Part shown: positions 1 through 10,599 of the stretch, piece by piece | Layout of the letters: each line of letters begins with the position of its first letter | How positions within the stretch are numbered: the stretch's first letter is position 1 | Assembly: GCF_036588685.1 (NCBI RefSeq) | Contig: NC_086386.1 | Coordinates: forward strand, 22,836,931 to 22,900,930 | From: Mytilus trossulus | Lineage: Eukaryota > Mollusca > Bivalvia > Mytilida > Mytilidae | Direction of reading: 5' to 3' | DNA length: 64,000 nt | Notes under the pieces: model-generated | The model's input: the letters and a program-made list of their open reading frames with translations, nothing else | Databases searched by the model: none | What the model was told of the DNA's origin: nothing | Made by a program: the position numbers and the translations under genes

Positions 1-440
1 TATTTCATGCATAATTAGAGAGAATATTAAAGTTTTAACACGCAGAGAAAGGGACACTTTGACCAGTTAACTGTACAGTTTAATTCAACATGTTTGCTTA
101 CAATTTACATATGATATAGCCGAAATGACGCCCACACTTTAACCCAATTTAATTCTTCCGTTTTGAAAAAGTACTAACGTGCTTATGTATATTTTTAATG
201 AAATGGTAAAATTAGTATACGTTAATGAAATAGCAATAACCAAATAACGCTTGATGTGGACACGTTTTGGGAATTGCACACGTTTGGGGGTTAGTTTAGA
301 AATGGACACGTTTGAGCGTTTATACAAATGACACGCTTTGGCGCAGTTTTCAACTAGAAATGTTTGGGGAAATCGGACACGTTTGGGGGGAAGGACACGT
401 TTCTGAGTGTTACATATATATATATCATGGTTGTGATTGA
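1..440. repeat. Region with degenerate GGACACGTTTGGGG-like short repeats
   Basis: No gene is visible. A short motif close to GGACACGTTTGGGG recurs irregularly near 257, 278, 304, 331, 376 and 393, with weaker forms near 50 and 130. Spacing is uneven, so this is not a clean tandem array. A short TA run lies at about 414-424. It may be a decayed minisatellite or the end of a larger element beyond the left edge. Confidence 0.4.
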
Positions 441-694
441 CATCTACCCGTTCACGCTTCTTTTCATCGCTGTCATCTTTAGTGCAATAGTAAGAAGTAA
501 ATTTTCAATTATTATTTTAACGTTTATACTTTATAGTTAATTGATCAAATTAATGTTTTAATCGTGTCGATATCCATGTATCAGTATTAGTATTCTAGTA
601 TCATCCATTATGAAGCAAACTAAGTGAAAATTGTCTCTTGGTAACACATTAAGATTTCGTTTGTAAAAATTCAATTTGCATAACACGCGAGGGT

Positions 695-2245
695 TCATTG
701 CAGTTTTTGTTTTACATTCTTTTTCCTACAGCATAGTTTAATACAATTCTTAAGAAATAACTTAAAAGAATACACGACAAAAACTAGTCCCACAAGGTAA
801 ACTAGATAAACGTCTACCATAAAATATGAATACCATGGCATATCTAGCGAGGCTGGTCTGAAATGTTCTGATCCATACTTAGTCACCAAGTCTATCCAAT
901 AAGCTGCTCTTTGTGTTGGGGTTTGTGGACGACTGTGGAATATCGCAGATGCATTTTTAATGCTGAAAGTGAAAGTGCTGTTATGCACGACTTTTTTTAC
1001 GTTTTCAACTAATTCGTTCACAGAAAATTCTAAAATATCCATTGCAATTCCATAACCCTTCTCATTTATAACAGCAGCATTTGAGTTTTGATCAAGAGCA
1101 ATTGGAAATGTAATCATAGGTACGCCATGATAGAGAGCTTCAAAGACGCTGCTTTTCCCACAATGAGTGATAAATAGTTTCGTTTTTACATGCCCAAGCA
1201 GATCATTCTGTGGTAACCATGGCAATAGTAAAATGTTTCCATCTTCTTTTTCATAATCTCCACTGCGAAATATAAAATTTAAATCCTTCAGCTTTTGAAA
1301 GGCTGAAATTAATTTATTCATTATTTCTTCAGGGTATGTTTTAATTATGCTACCAAAGGACACAATTACTAAGCCATCTTTAGACTTCTCAACAAATGAC
1401 TCTATCCTAGATATCAAAGATTTAGCTGGCCCTGTTGCTAATCCGCCACATAAAATGGCATTCGAGGCTATGGGAATTGGGTAATCCATTAAAATATCCC
1501 CGTTAATTATGTGTAGCAAAAAATTTTGTTTTAATTCGCTGTTTGACATAAAAGGCTTTTCCGGAACATATTTAGTTACAAGATTTCCAAACGAAGGCAT
1601 TGTGGGTTTGATAAGTTGATGAGTATACACTAAGGTATTAATCATTCGTTCCCAGAAGGTCATTTTGTCTGTAAATCCTGACAAGAATGCCGGCATACAG
1701 GCAGGATTAAATGGCGTTCGGTGGAGATCTTGATCATAGATTGCAGAAACAAAAATGAAGGGTAATGAAAGTTTGTATGCTAAAATTTCGTAGCAAAGAA
1801 AAGGACCAAAATCAACGATGGCATAGTCAAACTTCGCAGCTTCTAAGATTCCGAAGAGTTCATCATCGGTCGAAAACGAATGACAGTGATCATATGCATT
1901 TCGAAATAATTGTAAGTCAAGTAAGGGAAAATTTAAAGAACCATTCATTTTCATTTCCAATATAGCTTGTATGTCGTCAAAAAAAGACGCTTTATCAAGA
2001 CTGTTTGCTACTACAGACTTAATCGATAATCCCTTGGTTCGTATTTCTTTGTCCATTGTTGTTGAAAGCACAAATGTTGCTGAGTGATTGTACTTTTCTA
2101 ATTCTTTTGTAATGGCCATAACAGGAGAGATGTGACTTCTAAATTGGGCTACGAAAACAATACATCTTTTAAAGTCCACATTATACAAATGTGTCGAAAA
2201 TCCCATGGTCAGGGCAATAAAGGATGTTTTCCATCCATACGTCAT
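695..2245 (-). CDS. UDP-glycosyltransferase (UGT family 1), intact single-exon copy
   Basis: This 516-residue protein has the size and layout of animal membrane UGTs, which transfer a sugar from a UDP-sugar to lipophilic acceptors in the ER lumen. A hydrophobic N-terminal segment (about residues 8-17) can act as signal peptide. The UGT signature runs from W343 (WLPQNDLLGH) through THCG (360-363) to DQ at 385-386, the donor-sugar contacts. His38 in RSHIS sits where the catalytic base is expected and Asp145 in IVDF where its partner is expected. A transmembrane segment (about 474-497) is followed by a basic tail ending KQKLQ, a KxKxx ER-retrieval signal. On the minus strand a pyrimidine-rich tract and CAG lie one base before the ATG, so a 5' UTR intron is likely and fixes this start. 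HCG replaces the usual HGG. Acceptor and sugar specificity cannot be read from sequence. Confidence 0.93.
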   Translation of the reverse strand: MTYGWKTSFIALTMGFSTHLYNVDFKRCIVFVAQFRSHISPVMAITKELEKYNHSATFVLSTTMDKEIRTKGLSIKSVVANSLDKASFFDDIQAILEMKMNGSLNFPLLDLQLFRNAYDHCHSFSTDDELFGILEAAKFDYAIVDFGPFLCYEILAYKLSLPFIFVSAIYDQDLHRTPFNPACMPAFLSGFTDKMTFWERMINTLVYTHQLIKPTMPSFGNLVTKYVPEKPFMSNSELKQNFLLHIINGDILMDYPIPIASNAILCGGLATGPAKSLISRIESFVEKSKDGLVIVSFGSIIKTYPEEIMNKLISAFQKLKDLNFIFRSGDYEKEDGNILLLPWLPQNDLLGHVKTKLFITHCGKSSVFEALYHGVPMITFPIALDQNSNAAVINEKGYGIAMDILEFSVNELVENVKKVVHNSTFTFSIKNASAIFHSRPQTPTQRAAYWIDLVTKYGSEHFRPASLDMPWYSYFMVDVYLVYLVGLVFVVYSFKLFLKNCIKLCCRKKNVKQKLQ

Positions 2246-2262
2246 TCTGAAGAAAATGAAAT
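2246..2262 (-). promoter_or_regulatory. Splice acceptor of 5' UTR intron, UGT copy 1
   Basis: Read on the minus strand, a T-rich tract ends in TTCTTCAG, followed by A and then the ATG. The same CAG|AATG arrangement is found before the other two UGT copies. The upstream non-coding exon was not located. Confidence 0.65.
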
Positions 2263-2685
2263 CACAAATTCAGTAATTAATAAATACAGTTAGACTAAAC
2301 TTAACTAATAATTATACAAAAGTGTTATCAAAATGCAGAACTCACTTGATATCAGTACTATGTAAATCAAAAATAGATTTGACAAACAAAAACTGTTGAA
2401 ACAAGAACTGTTGACCTATAACTTTGGCAGTATTTGAATTATACGCTTAGTATTTTTTTAGATTTTTTTTACCTGCTCTTGGATTAGCAAAATTCAAGAA
2501 TATTTCTATATTTTGAATTTCCAGTTAACTTTTTATTAGAGATAAGGCTGCAGGGTCCGACCAATTAGAAGTATAAAATATCTGAACACACGTTCAAAAA
2601 TTTCCAAATGTTTTAAACTCAAGTGCCAAGTCCAATTGGATATTTCCTAAAAAAAAACAAATTATTGGAATTTATAAAATATGAA
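2263..2685. other. Upstream flank of UGT copy 1, no feature recognised
   Basis: AT-rich sequence between the UGT acceptor and the next repeat. It probably holds the 5' UTR intron. I see no exon, RNA gene or repeat I can name. Confidence 0.4.
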
Positions 2686-3960
2686 TAAGAAGATGTGGTA
2701 TGAAAGCCAATGAGAAGACTCTCCATTCAGGTCACAATGCATAAAACGTCAAAGAACGGCCTTCAACACGGAGCCTTGGTTCATACTGAACAGCAAGCTT
2801 TAAAGGGCCCCAAAATGATTAGTGTAAAACAATTCATACATTAAACTCAATGGTCTAATCTACTAAAGTATATAACAAAAACGAGAAACGAGAAACACCT
2901 TTTAACCACACCAACAAACGTCATCCACTAAACAATTGGCTCCTGACTAAGGACAGGTGCATATAAATGCAGCGGGTTTAAACTTTCTAACATGTGCAAT
3001 CTTCACCCTTACCTGAAACAGCAGTGTAACATTACAAAATAACATTATAAAAGACACACTATAAATTATCAATTGAAATGGCTTAACTCGATTAAAAGGT
3101 CATCTTAACAAAAACAAGTAAACATAAACTGAACGAATAAGTTTGATCTATGAAACAATATAAATACAATATGAAAACGTAGACCTCTATGTTACATAGG
3201 CTTTAAAGTACGGAAGTAAACATATTTTACAAAATAAATTTTATGTTCAGAGTAAGATTACATACATTTTTGTAATTGAAAAGATATCGTTATACTGAAT
3301 ACCTGCGTAAGGTGGTAAACATTACAAAAAAGTGAGACGAGATTTAACACAAAATAAGTAAAAATTGAATTAAAGAAATGCATTACAAATTATGTCAACA
3401 AGTCAAATTAACACGAAAGTACGATTTGAGAGTACTCGCAGTTCCTAATAGCTAGTTAAAAGTTAAAAACAAATAACAAATTAAAAAAACATCATGAATC
3501 AGAGACTAAAATCAACTAAAAGGCATCCCAGGGATTTAGGGTTTTAACGCCATGGACAGTAAAAAAAGTCTTGACTTGCGCAATGTCAAAATAAAAGTTT
3601 CGAAAGGCAGTAGGATCATAAGAATTTAACCTTTATAATAAATATGTATCATGTTATATAGATAAAGCAATCTCTAAATAGAAAATGAACGTGGATAAGT
3701 ACATTTTATTTATACATCCAAAAACCCATTCGAAAAAAATACAAATCTAGTTATGTTTTAATGTGTTCATACAAAGTTGATGTAAGTGCCAATGTAAACA
3801 ATATTCAAATATCTTCTTACAATATTAATAAGATAACCTTTACTTATAAGTTTGTTCAAAGGTTTGATAAGTTTACACGGATCACATAGTGATTTCGCCC
3901 TTTTAGTGTTTATATTTAACCCATTAAGAATGGTTGCCTGTTAATACTTTATATATACTG
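2686..3960 (-). mobile_element. 5'-truncated retroelement tail (family R2), longest copy
   Basis: The left edge carries the AAGATGTGGTATGA motif that marks one end of every R2 copy in the window, and GGCTCCTGACTAAGGACAGG follows further in. Read on the minus strand, a coding remnant comes through about 3905-3767 with the segment KLIKPLNKLISKGY and ends at a TGA (3767-3769). A similar ORF end, KLTKPLNRLIKRGY, is found in the R1 copy at 25.5-26.4 kb. Copies with one fixed end and variable length, and an ORF end near the variable side, are the pattern of 5'-truncated target-primed retrotransposons (LINE or Penelope type). The element class is not assigned. Confidence 0.55.
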
Positions 3961-4865
3961 TTTCATTACTGCTTTTAACACATATGCTTACGGCTCTTTT
4001 CTCACTGTTGCTTAAGATTTTAGAATTAACTTGATTATATTCAAATATCTTATTTTATTCAAATATCTTATATATTTATATATGAGTGTCAAAATTAATT
4101 TGTGTCTCTTAATTTTAAAAACAAATAGTGAAATTAGTTGCTTTGCTCTTCATGAGCCCTCTCATTAGAATCAAAGTATATTATCTGAAAATAAACAAGA
4201 AAATATGAAAAATACAAAACTAGATTTAACAAAAATGCATATTTAAATGGGTAAACAGATCGGGTTTGTAAATGAAATCAGTTTTTGTTTACAAGATGTT
4301 GTTAATTAATTATAATATTGTTTTCCATCTGCATATTGTAAGCTTATATAAAAATTGTTTGATGGTCGCGAAAACAGTGCAATATTTAATTGATTTTGTG
4401 ATGTGCTTAAAGTTTTGTCATTTTTAAACTCAATATCTGTTGGGTTTTTTTAAACTTTAAAATCTAACAGCGTTCGAGGGGGAATAACCTTGAATTCTTT
4501 TATATTTTGTTTCTTTCATTTTTCGGTGAATGTACCCCCTTCGTGATCCCTGTAACATCAGTATGTACATTAGTTATCTGGGTCATTTTCAAAAATGTCG
4601 AAATTTTGAAATTTAAAATTTATTAAAAGTTACTTAATTAAACAACCCTCTGCAAATCAAAACAAACAGTTCTTAAAGAACAACATATGAAACGATGTCA
4701 TACTAATGTCATACATGAATATCTTGAAACATTTTTTGATAGGTGGTACAATGTTTTGTCTTTCCAGTTACCATGTTCAAAAGAAATTTCGGGTTATTCA
4801 GAAAAAGTTTAGGTAAAATTTTAAGCTTGATTTTCATAGCCATTTAGATGGTTTTCAAGAGTATA
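3961..4865. other. AT-rich intergenic DNA, nothing recognised
   Basis: Contains short local duplications of TTATTCAAATATCTTA near 4035-4070. No ORF, RNA gene or known repeat is visible. Confidence 0.4.
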
Positions 4866-4980
4866 AACTTATATATATAACTCGTCTAAACATCAACCCA
4901 ACAATGTTAGATCTGTTAATTTGCTTTCGCAAATTTTTGGTTCTTCCCTCGCCGGGATTCGAACCCATGCTTCAGACATA
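4866..4980 (-). mobile_element. Truncated tRNA-derived SINE (T-arm/B-box remnant)
   Basis: On the minus strand about 4947-4968 reads GGGTTCGAATCCCGGCGAGG, a tRNA T-arm with a consensus RNA polymerase III B box. It is followed by AAGAACCAAAAATTTGCGAAAG and a non-tRNA body reaching about 4866. The matching 5' half of a tRNA (A box, acceptor stem) is missing: a TA microsatellite begins where it should be. This fits a 5'-truncated SINE rather than a working tRNA gene. Confidence 0.6.
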
Positions 4981-4981
4981 A

Positions 4982-5015
<34 letters not shown>
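4981..5015. repeat. (TA)n microsatellite
   Basis: About 16 uninterrupted TA dinucleotides directly next to the tRNA-like SINE remnant. Confidence 0.95.
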
Positions 5016-5016
<1 letters not shown>

Positions 5017-5225
5017 GTTCTGTGAAATAATAGATTATTTGCCAATTTTTCAGGTTGTACTGAAAAATGCATCTAAAAATTGGTTTTCAAAGGTTATGAG
5101 AATTACCATCAGTAATGCAAGTCTTATATATCAATTCATTTTGTTCAGCATTTTTCTCTTTCAAATAAATCAAACATGCAAGTTTACTTTTGTCTTTATT
5201 TCATTTGTAACAAGAACGTACTTTA

Positions 5226-5315
5226 ATGATATTTCATTATATAAAGTTCTATCATGTTACCTTTTTGTTTATGATATTTCATTATATAAAGTTCTATCAT
5301 GTTACCATTTTGTTT
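5226..5315. repeat. 45-bp tandem duplication
   Basis: The 45 bases starting ATGATATTTCATTATATAAA at 5226 are repeated from 5271 with one mismatch (CTTTTTGTTT against ATTTTGTTT-type ending). It is in phase with a 107-codon frame at 5039-5362, but that frame shows no protein features. Confidence 0.9.
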
Positions 5316-5454
5316 ATCTTGTTACCGATATGAGTATTGCATCTGCAAATGCTAAATTGTGAATATTAAGACGAGTTCAAACAACGAAAGATTTCATTAT
5401 GTTTGCAACTATATGTAATGATGTACTTTTTTAGAGCCGTTTCTGTCTACAATG

Positions 5455-5492
5455 GTCTATCCTGTTACTGTAACCCTAGTAACAGGATAGAC
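5455..5492. repeat. Perfect 15-bp-stem hairpin of an AGTAACAGGATAGAC motif
   Basis: GTCTATCCTGTTACT (5455-5469) and its exact complement AGTAACAGGATAGAC (5478-5492) flank an 8-base loop. Two further near-copies of the motif lie at 5614-5628 and 5761-5775. Confidence 0.9.
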
Positions 5493-5779
5493 ATTTTTTT
5501 TCATTTTTGAATGTTGTTTGGAAATAACTACTCCCTTTGGTGAAGTGATAATTTTTTTTTCTGTTGTCATTTTGGTTTACAATTTTACTTTTGGTGTTAC
5601 TATTCAAAATGTTAGTAACAGCATAGACAGAAAACAAAAGTACTCTCTGGCGTTCAGGAAAACAGGCTGTATTAAATGTTAAGGTTACTTTGTTCTTTTG
5701 AAATCAACACTGGCTTATTCGATATTGATAGGGAGACATGTAATAGCTGATTTAAGAAGCGGTAACAGGATGGACATGA

Positions 5780-6800
5780 TCTTCATAAACGCTGATTTAA
5801 TTTAGTTTGTTGATAAAATGTTACATATAATAATAAAGAACCTACGATTTTTCCTTAGAGTTATTATAAACGTTCTTAAAAATTCCCTTTTGCAAATATC
5901 AAGGCAATCACAAAATCGAAAAAAAATAATCATTTAAAATGTGTTATACTGACACTGTACGCAAACAAATTGCCCAAAAATCGTTCTTAAATACATTTAA
6001 ATCTTATCAAAATATATGTAAATAGTGTTTATTATTAATAATCTGAATCACAAATACTACAAGCTTTCATTTAAACAGTTACAACAGATATTTCCATTAG
6101 AAAAAAATGACCCATCTATTTCGATCTAAATTCATGCGTTATTAATATTAGTCAGTTCAATATTTACACAAATATATAATAAATACTTATGAATTATCAT
6201 TCAAGTAAATTAAAAACAATAAAATATTCGTTTGGCTGTTTATTACGAAGAAACTTACATAAATGATGTTGACTGAGGATTTCTATTTGAAAACCTACTG
6301 TAAAGTACTCCAGTATCAATCAGCTAACATACACCAGGGAAGAGACTTTATACTCACCTCGGTAGCCGTACTAGTGCGCACGCAATATAATTAAATAAAT
6401 ATAGATTTTTGAGGGAATTTATTATTATCATTTCATGAATCCAAGTTTTCGCGCTGTTTACAAATACAAGAAAATCTTAAAACTTCTAAAAACAATCAAA
6501 ATGGTTATTTAATCTTTTAATATTAACCCTAGCCCCAAATAAAGTTCCGTAACTGGTTTCTTACCGTATACGTTTTGTAAGCAGGCGTAAATGGTTTTGT
6601 ATTCAATTTAATGACAACTCGGCCCACGGCCATCTCGCACCTTTCGAACACTCTCACTTATTATAACAACTTGCATCACTTTATCAAACTCGCATCATTA
6701 AAAAGAAGAAATATAACAAACTCGAAGTAATATGTTTGATCATTAGATTGTTTTCTTCTTCTCTTAGTAAATTCTTCCTTTCTCAGAGCACTGACAGAAG
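5780..6800. other. AT-rich intergenic DNA, nothing recognised
   Basis: No coding, RNA or repeat signature identified on either strand. Confidence 0.4.
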
Positions 6801-6801
6801 A

Positions 6802-8861
6802 AACTCATCATAGATACCAGGATTGAATTTTTATATTAACGTCAGACGCGCGTTTCGTCTACAAAAGACTCATTAGTGACGCGCGAATCAAAAAATGTTT
6901 AAAAGGCCAAATAAAGTACGCAGTTGAAGAGCATTGAGGACCACAAATTCCTAAACGTTTTGTCAAATACAGCTAGGGTAAACTATTCCTGAGGTAGAAA
7001 AGCCTTAGTTTTTAAAACTAGAGGCTCTAAAGAGCCTGTGTCGCTCACCTTGGTCTATGTGAATATTAAACAAAGGAAGCAGATTGAAAATTGACTACAA
7101 AGGTCAATAACTCCTACAGGAGTCAATTGACCATTTCGTTCATGTTGACTTATTTGTAGATCTTACTTTGCTGAACATTATTGCTGTTTACAGTTTACCT
7201 ATATCTATAATAATATTCAATATAATAACCAAAAACAGCAAAATTTCCTTAAAATTACCAATTCAGGGGCCGCAACCCAAAAAACAGGTTGTCCAATTCT
7301 GAAAATTTCAGGGCAGATAGATCTTGACCTGATTAACAATTTTACTTCATGTCAGATTTTCTCTAAATTATTTGGTTTTTGAGTTATAAGCCAAAAACTG
7401 CATTTTACCCCTATGTTCTATTTTTAGCCGTGGCGGCCATCTTGGTTTGATGGCCAGGTCACGCCACACATTTTTTAAACAAGAAACCCCAAAGATGATT
7501 GTGGCCAAGTTTGGATCAATTTGGCACAGCAGTTTCAGAGAAGAAGATTTTAGTAAAAGATATATAAAATTTACGAAAAAATGGTTAAAAATTGACTTTA
7601 AAGGGCAATAACTCCTAAAGAGGTCAACTGACCATTTTGGTCATGTTGGCTTATTTGTAAATCTGACCTTGCTGAACATTATTGCTGTTTACAGTTTACC
7701 TATATCTATAATAATATTCAATATAATAACCAAAAACAGCAAAATTTCCTTCAAATTACCAATTCAGGGGCCGCAACCCCAAAACAGGTTGTCCAATTCA
7801 TCTGAAAATTTCAGGGCAGATAGATCTTCACCTGATTAACAATTTTACCCAATGTCAGATTTGCTCTAAATGCTTTGGTTTTTGAGTTATAAGCCAAAAA
7901 CTGCATTTTACCCCTATGTTCTATTTATAGCCATGGCGGTCATCTTGGTTAGTTGGCGGGGTCACCGGACACAATTTTTAAACTAGATACCCCAATGATG
8001 ATTGTGGCCAAGTTTCAAATAATTTGGCCCAGCAGTTTCAGAGGAGAAGATTTTTGTAAAAGATAACTAAGATTTACGAAAAATGGTTAAAAATTGACTA
8101 TAAAGGGCAATAACTCCTAAAGTGGTCAACTGATCATTTTGGTCATGTTGACTTATTTGTAGATCTTACTTTGCTGAACATTATTGCCTTTTACAGTTTA
8201 TCTCTATCTGAAATAATATTCAAGATAATAACCAAAAACAACAAAATTTCCTTAAAATTACCTCTTCAGGGGCAGCAACCTAACAACAGAATGTCAGATT
8301 CATCTGAAAATTTCAGGGCAGATAGATCTTCACCTGATTAACAATATTACCCCCATGTCAGATTTGCCCTAAATGCTTTGGTTTTTGAGTTATAAGCCAA
8401 AAACTGCATTTTACCCCTATGTTCTATTTATAGCCATGGCGGCCACCTTGGTTAGTTGGCGGGGTCACCGGACACAATTTTTAACTAGATACCCCAATGA
8501 TGATTGTGGCCAAGTTTGGTTAAATTTGGCCCAGTAGTTTCAGAGGAGAAGATTTTTGTAAAAGTTAACGACGGACGACGACGGACGACGACGGACGACG
8601 ACGACGGACGCCGGACGCAAAGTGATGAGAAAAGCTCACTTGGCCCTTCGGGCCAGGTGAGCTAAAAATCAATGTTTTGTAAACAGCTAATTTATCATTA
8701 AGAACATATCAATGATGACTCAAGTCAACACAGAAGTACTGACTACTGGGCTGATGATAACCTCGGGGAAATAAATCTCCACCAGCAGTGGCATCGACTT
8801 AGTGGTTGCAAATATACTCATCATAAATACCAGGATTAAATTTCTATATTTACGCCAGACG
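6802..8861 (-). repeat. R3 dispersed repeat, interrupted by R4, with the start of a second head-to-tail unit
   Basis: R3 is recognised by TAGATACCAGGATT, the GACGCGCGTTTCGTCTACAA block, GACTCATTAGTGACGC and GAAGAGCATTGAGGAC. The left part (6802-7020) stops in TTTTTAAAACTA, and its continuation (GTTTTGTAAACAG, then CTACTGGGCTGATGATAACC and CACCAGCAGTGGCATCGAC) resumes at 8666. At about 8815 a new unit begins again with ACTCATCATAAATACCAGG, so this copy is a truncated head-to-tail dimer. R3 is homologous to the 351-bp satellite unit further right. Confidence 0.7.
7021..8665 (+). mobile_element. R4 element, 1.6 kb with three internal ~500-bp tandem units
   Basis: The element starts GAGGCTCTAAAGAGCCTGTG, with a small hairpin (GGCTCT-AA-AGAGCC). 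It ends GGCCCTTCGGGCCAGGTGAG then CTAA, with a hairpin GGCCC-TTC-GGGCC. The interior is three copies of a unit of about 500 bp, each opening with AATTGACT...AGGGCAATAACTCCTA near 7090, 7590 and 8094, followed by a (ACGACGG)n-like stretch at 8570-8612. A hairpin a few bases before CTAA at the 3' end resembles non-autonomous Helitron ends, which in bivalves often carry central tandem repeats; that class is an inference. No ORF of note. Confidence 0.6.
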
Positions 8862-9334
8862 GTAATTTATCCACATTTAACACACATACTCTAACATTTT
8901 AAATGTTATAAGTGTTTCTGCTAATTTTGTAACTACAATGCAGTTTATCCAGTAAATATTTTTTTTTTTCAATTAAGGTTCCTGACCATGTTTATGGGAA
9001 AACAAATTTAATTCAGCAAACCAAGAAAATGAATTGTCTTACGACATTTATTGCTAAAGAAATAATTTTTTTTACAGACGATATGATATAAATCATTTAA
9101 ATTTCCGTCGGAAACATTGATATCAGTGTTGATTAGACAATGAGTTAACTTAAATCACACTTTTTGATATATTTATATATATACTTATAATCACCTGCAT
9201 ATAAAAAAGCGAATAGATATGGTGTTATCACACATAAGATTACCCAACCAATTCACATAACAAACACAAACACAAAACAAGATTCACCTGTATGTAGTGG
9301 CATTCCGGATGGCATCACCTTCACAATAAAGTGA
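8862..9334. other. Short unannotated gap
   Basis: AT-rich DNA with no recognised feature. Confidence 0.4.
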
Positions 9335-9775
9335 GTTATCATAGATACCAGGATTTAATTGTGTATATAAACCAAACGCGCGTTTTGTCTACAAAAGACT
9401 CATCAATGACACTCAAATCCAAAAAAGTTAAAAAGGCCAAATAAAGTACGAAGTTGAAGAGCATTGAGGACCCAAATTCCGAAAAGTTTTGCCAAATTCA
9501 GCTAGGTAATCTATGCCTGAGCTAGAAAAGCCTCAGTACTGTGGATTCATTTATTTTCGTGGATACCAATTTTCGTGGATTGCTTAAAACTTGCATATTC
9601 GTGGATATTAAGTTTCGTGGTTTTATGAATCGCTGTACACAAAGCCTATTCAAAATATGCTATTCGTTTGACATTTGAATTCGTGGTTCACCAGTACCCA
9701 AGAAATTCACGAAAATTAGTATCCAACGAATATTAATGAATCCACAGTATTTCAAAAGTTCAATATTTTGTAAAG
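9335..9775 (-). repeat. R3 dispersed repeat, interrupted by a MITE
   Basis: It carries the R3 blocks GATACCAGGATTTAATTG, ACGCGCGTTTTGTCTAC and GAAGAGCATTGAGGACCC. R3 sequence is interrupted at 9538 and resumes at 9748 with TATTTCAAAAGTTCAATATT. Confidence 0.7.
9539..9747. mobile_element. 209-bp MITE with CTGTGGATTCAT terminal inverted repeats
   Basis: It begins CTGTGGATTCATTTATTTTC and ends ATGAATCCACAG. It is flanked by TA on both sides, as expected for a Tc1/mariner-type target duplication. The interior repeats TTTCGTGGAT several times. Diverged relatives lie at about 40490-40710 and 57118-57275. Confidence 0.75.
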
Positions 9776-10290
9776 TGAGTTTACTTAATGGTAGCCCATA
9801 CAAAAATTGTATTCATTTCAACTGTTAACTTTATATGATATCTTTATTTCCTTTTTTATCAATGTAAGTTTAAAAGTTAAACCTAGTAAACTATACATTC
9901 CTATATATGAACAGTGATGAGAACTTGAGATCCTACATCCTTTTGATATTGTCAACTTATATTTTGACAAAGTATACAATATAATACTTCCATGGTTATA
10001 TACAGCATGTGTTTTTCTTATTGTAGAATGCCATATGGTTACCTATGATTGCTAACATCAACTTCAATTGAAAGTTTAGTGGAAAATTGTCCAATAGGCA
10101 ATAAAACCACATCTCATTATATATATATTCAGTAGTGAATTTTCATCCAACCTCACAAAAATATTGGGTGAGAGAGGATTTGATTTTTGATAATCAAAAT
10201 GTGATGCATTTCATCCATTCTTTTTTTAGGAAAAGGGGGAGGGTATAATTATCTTTGCATAGATTTTGATTGGCCTAACTTTGGAAATAT
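9776..10290. other. AT-rich gap, nothing recognised
   Basis: No feature supported on either strand. Confidence 0.4.
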
Positions 10291-10599
10291 TATGTTTTTA
10301 AATACATTCAATGTAAAAGGTCTTGCTGTTTACAACGTGCATTCAAGTTCAATGGACATTTCAATGATTAAATATTCATGTGAGCACAAGGTCAGCTCCA
10401 AAATTGTTGAAAGATGTAGCCTTACAAATGTAGATCTCAGAAATTTTGATTACTTAAAAAATAGAAAATACTATCATGATATAAAGACTGGAAAACTGAA
10501 GGTGTAAGAAATTGTTTTACTAAAATAACATAAACAGTACCAGATGCACATTTCGATACTTAATGTCTCTTTAGTCATGCTCGTGACTAAAGTATTTGA

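Noticed and set aside
4940-4975. Functional tRNA gene
   Set aside because: Only the T-arm/B-box half is present. No acceptor stem, A box or anticodon arm can be drawn.
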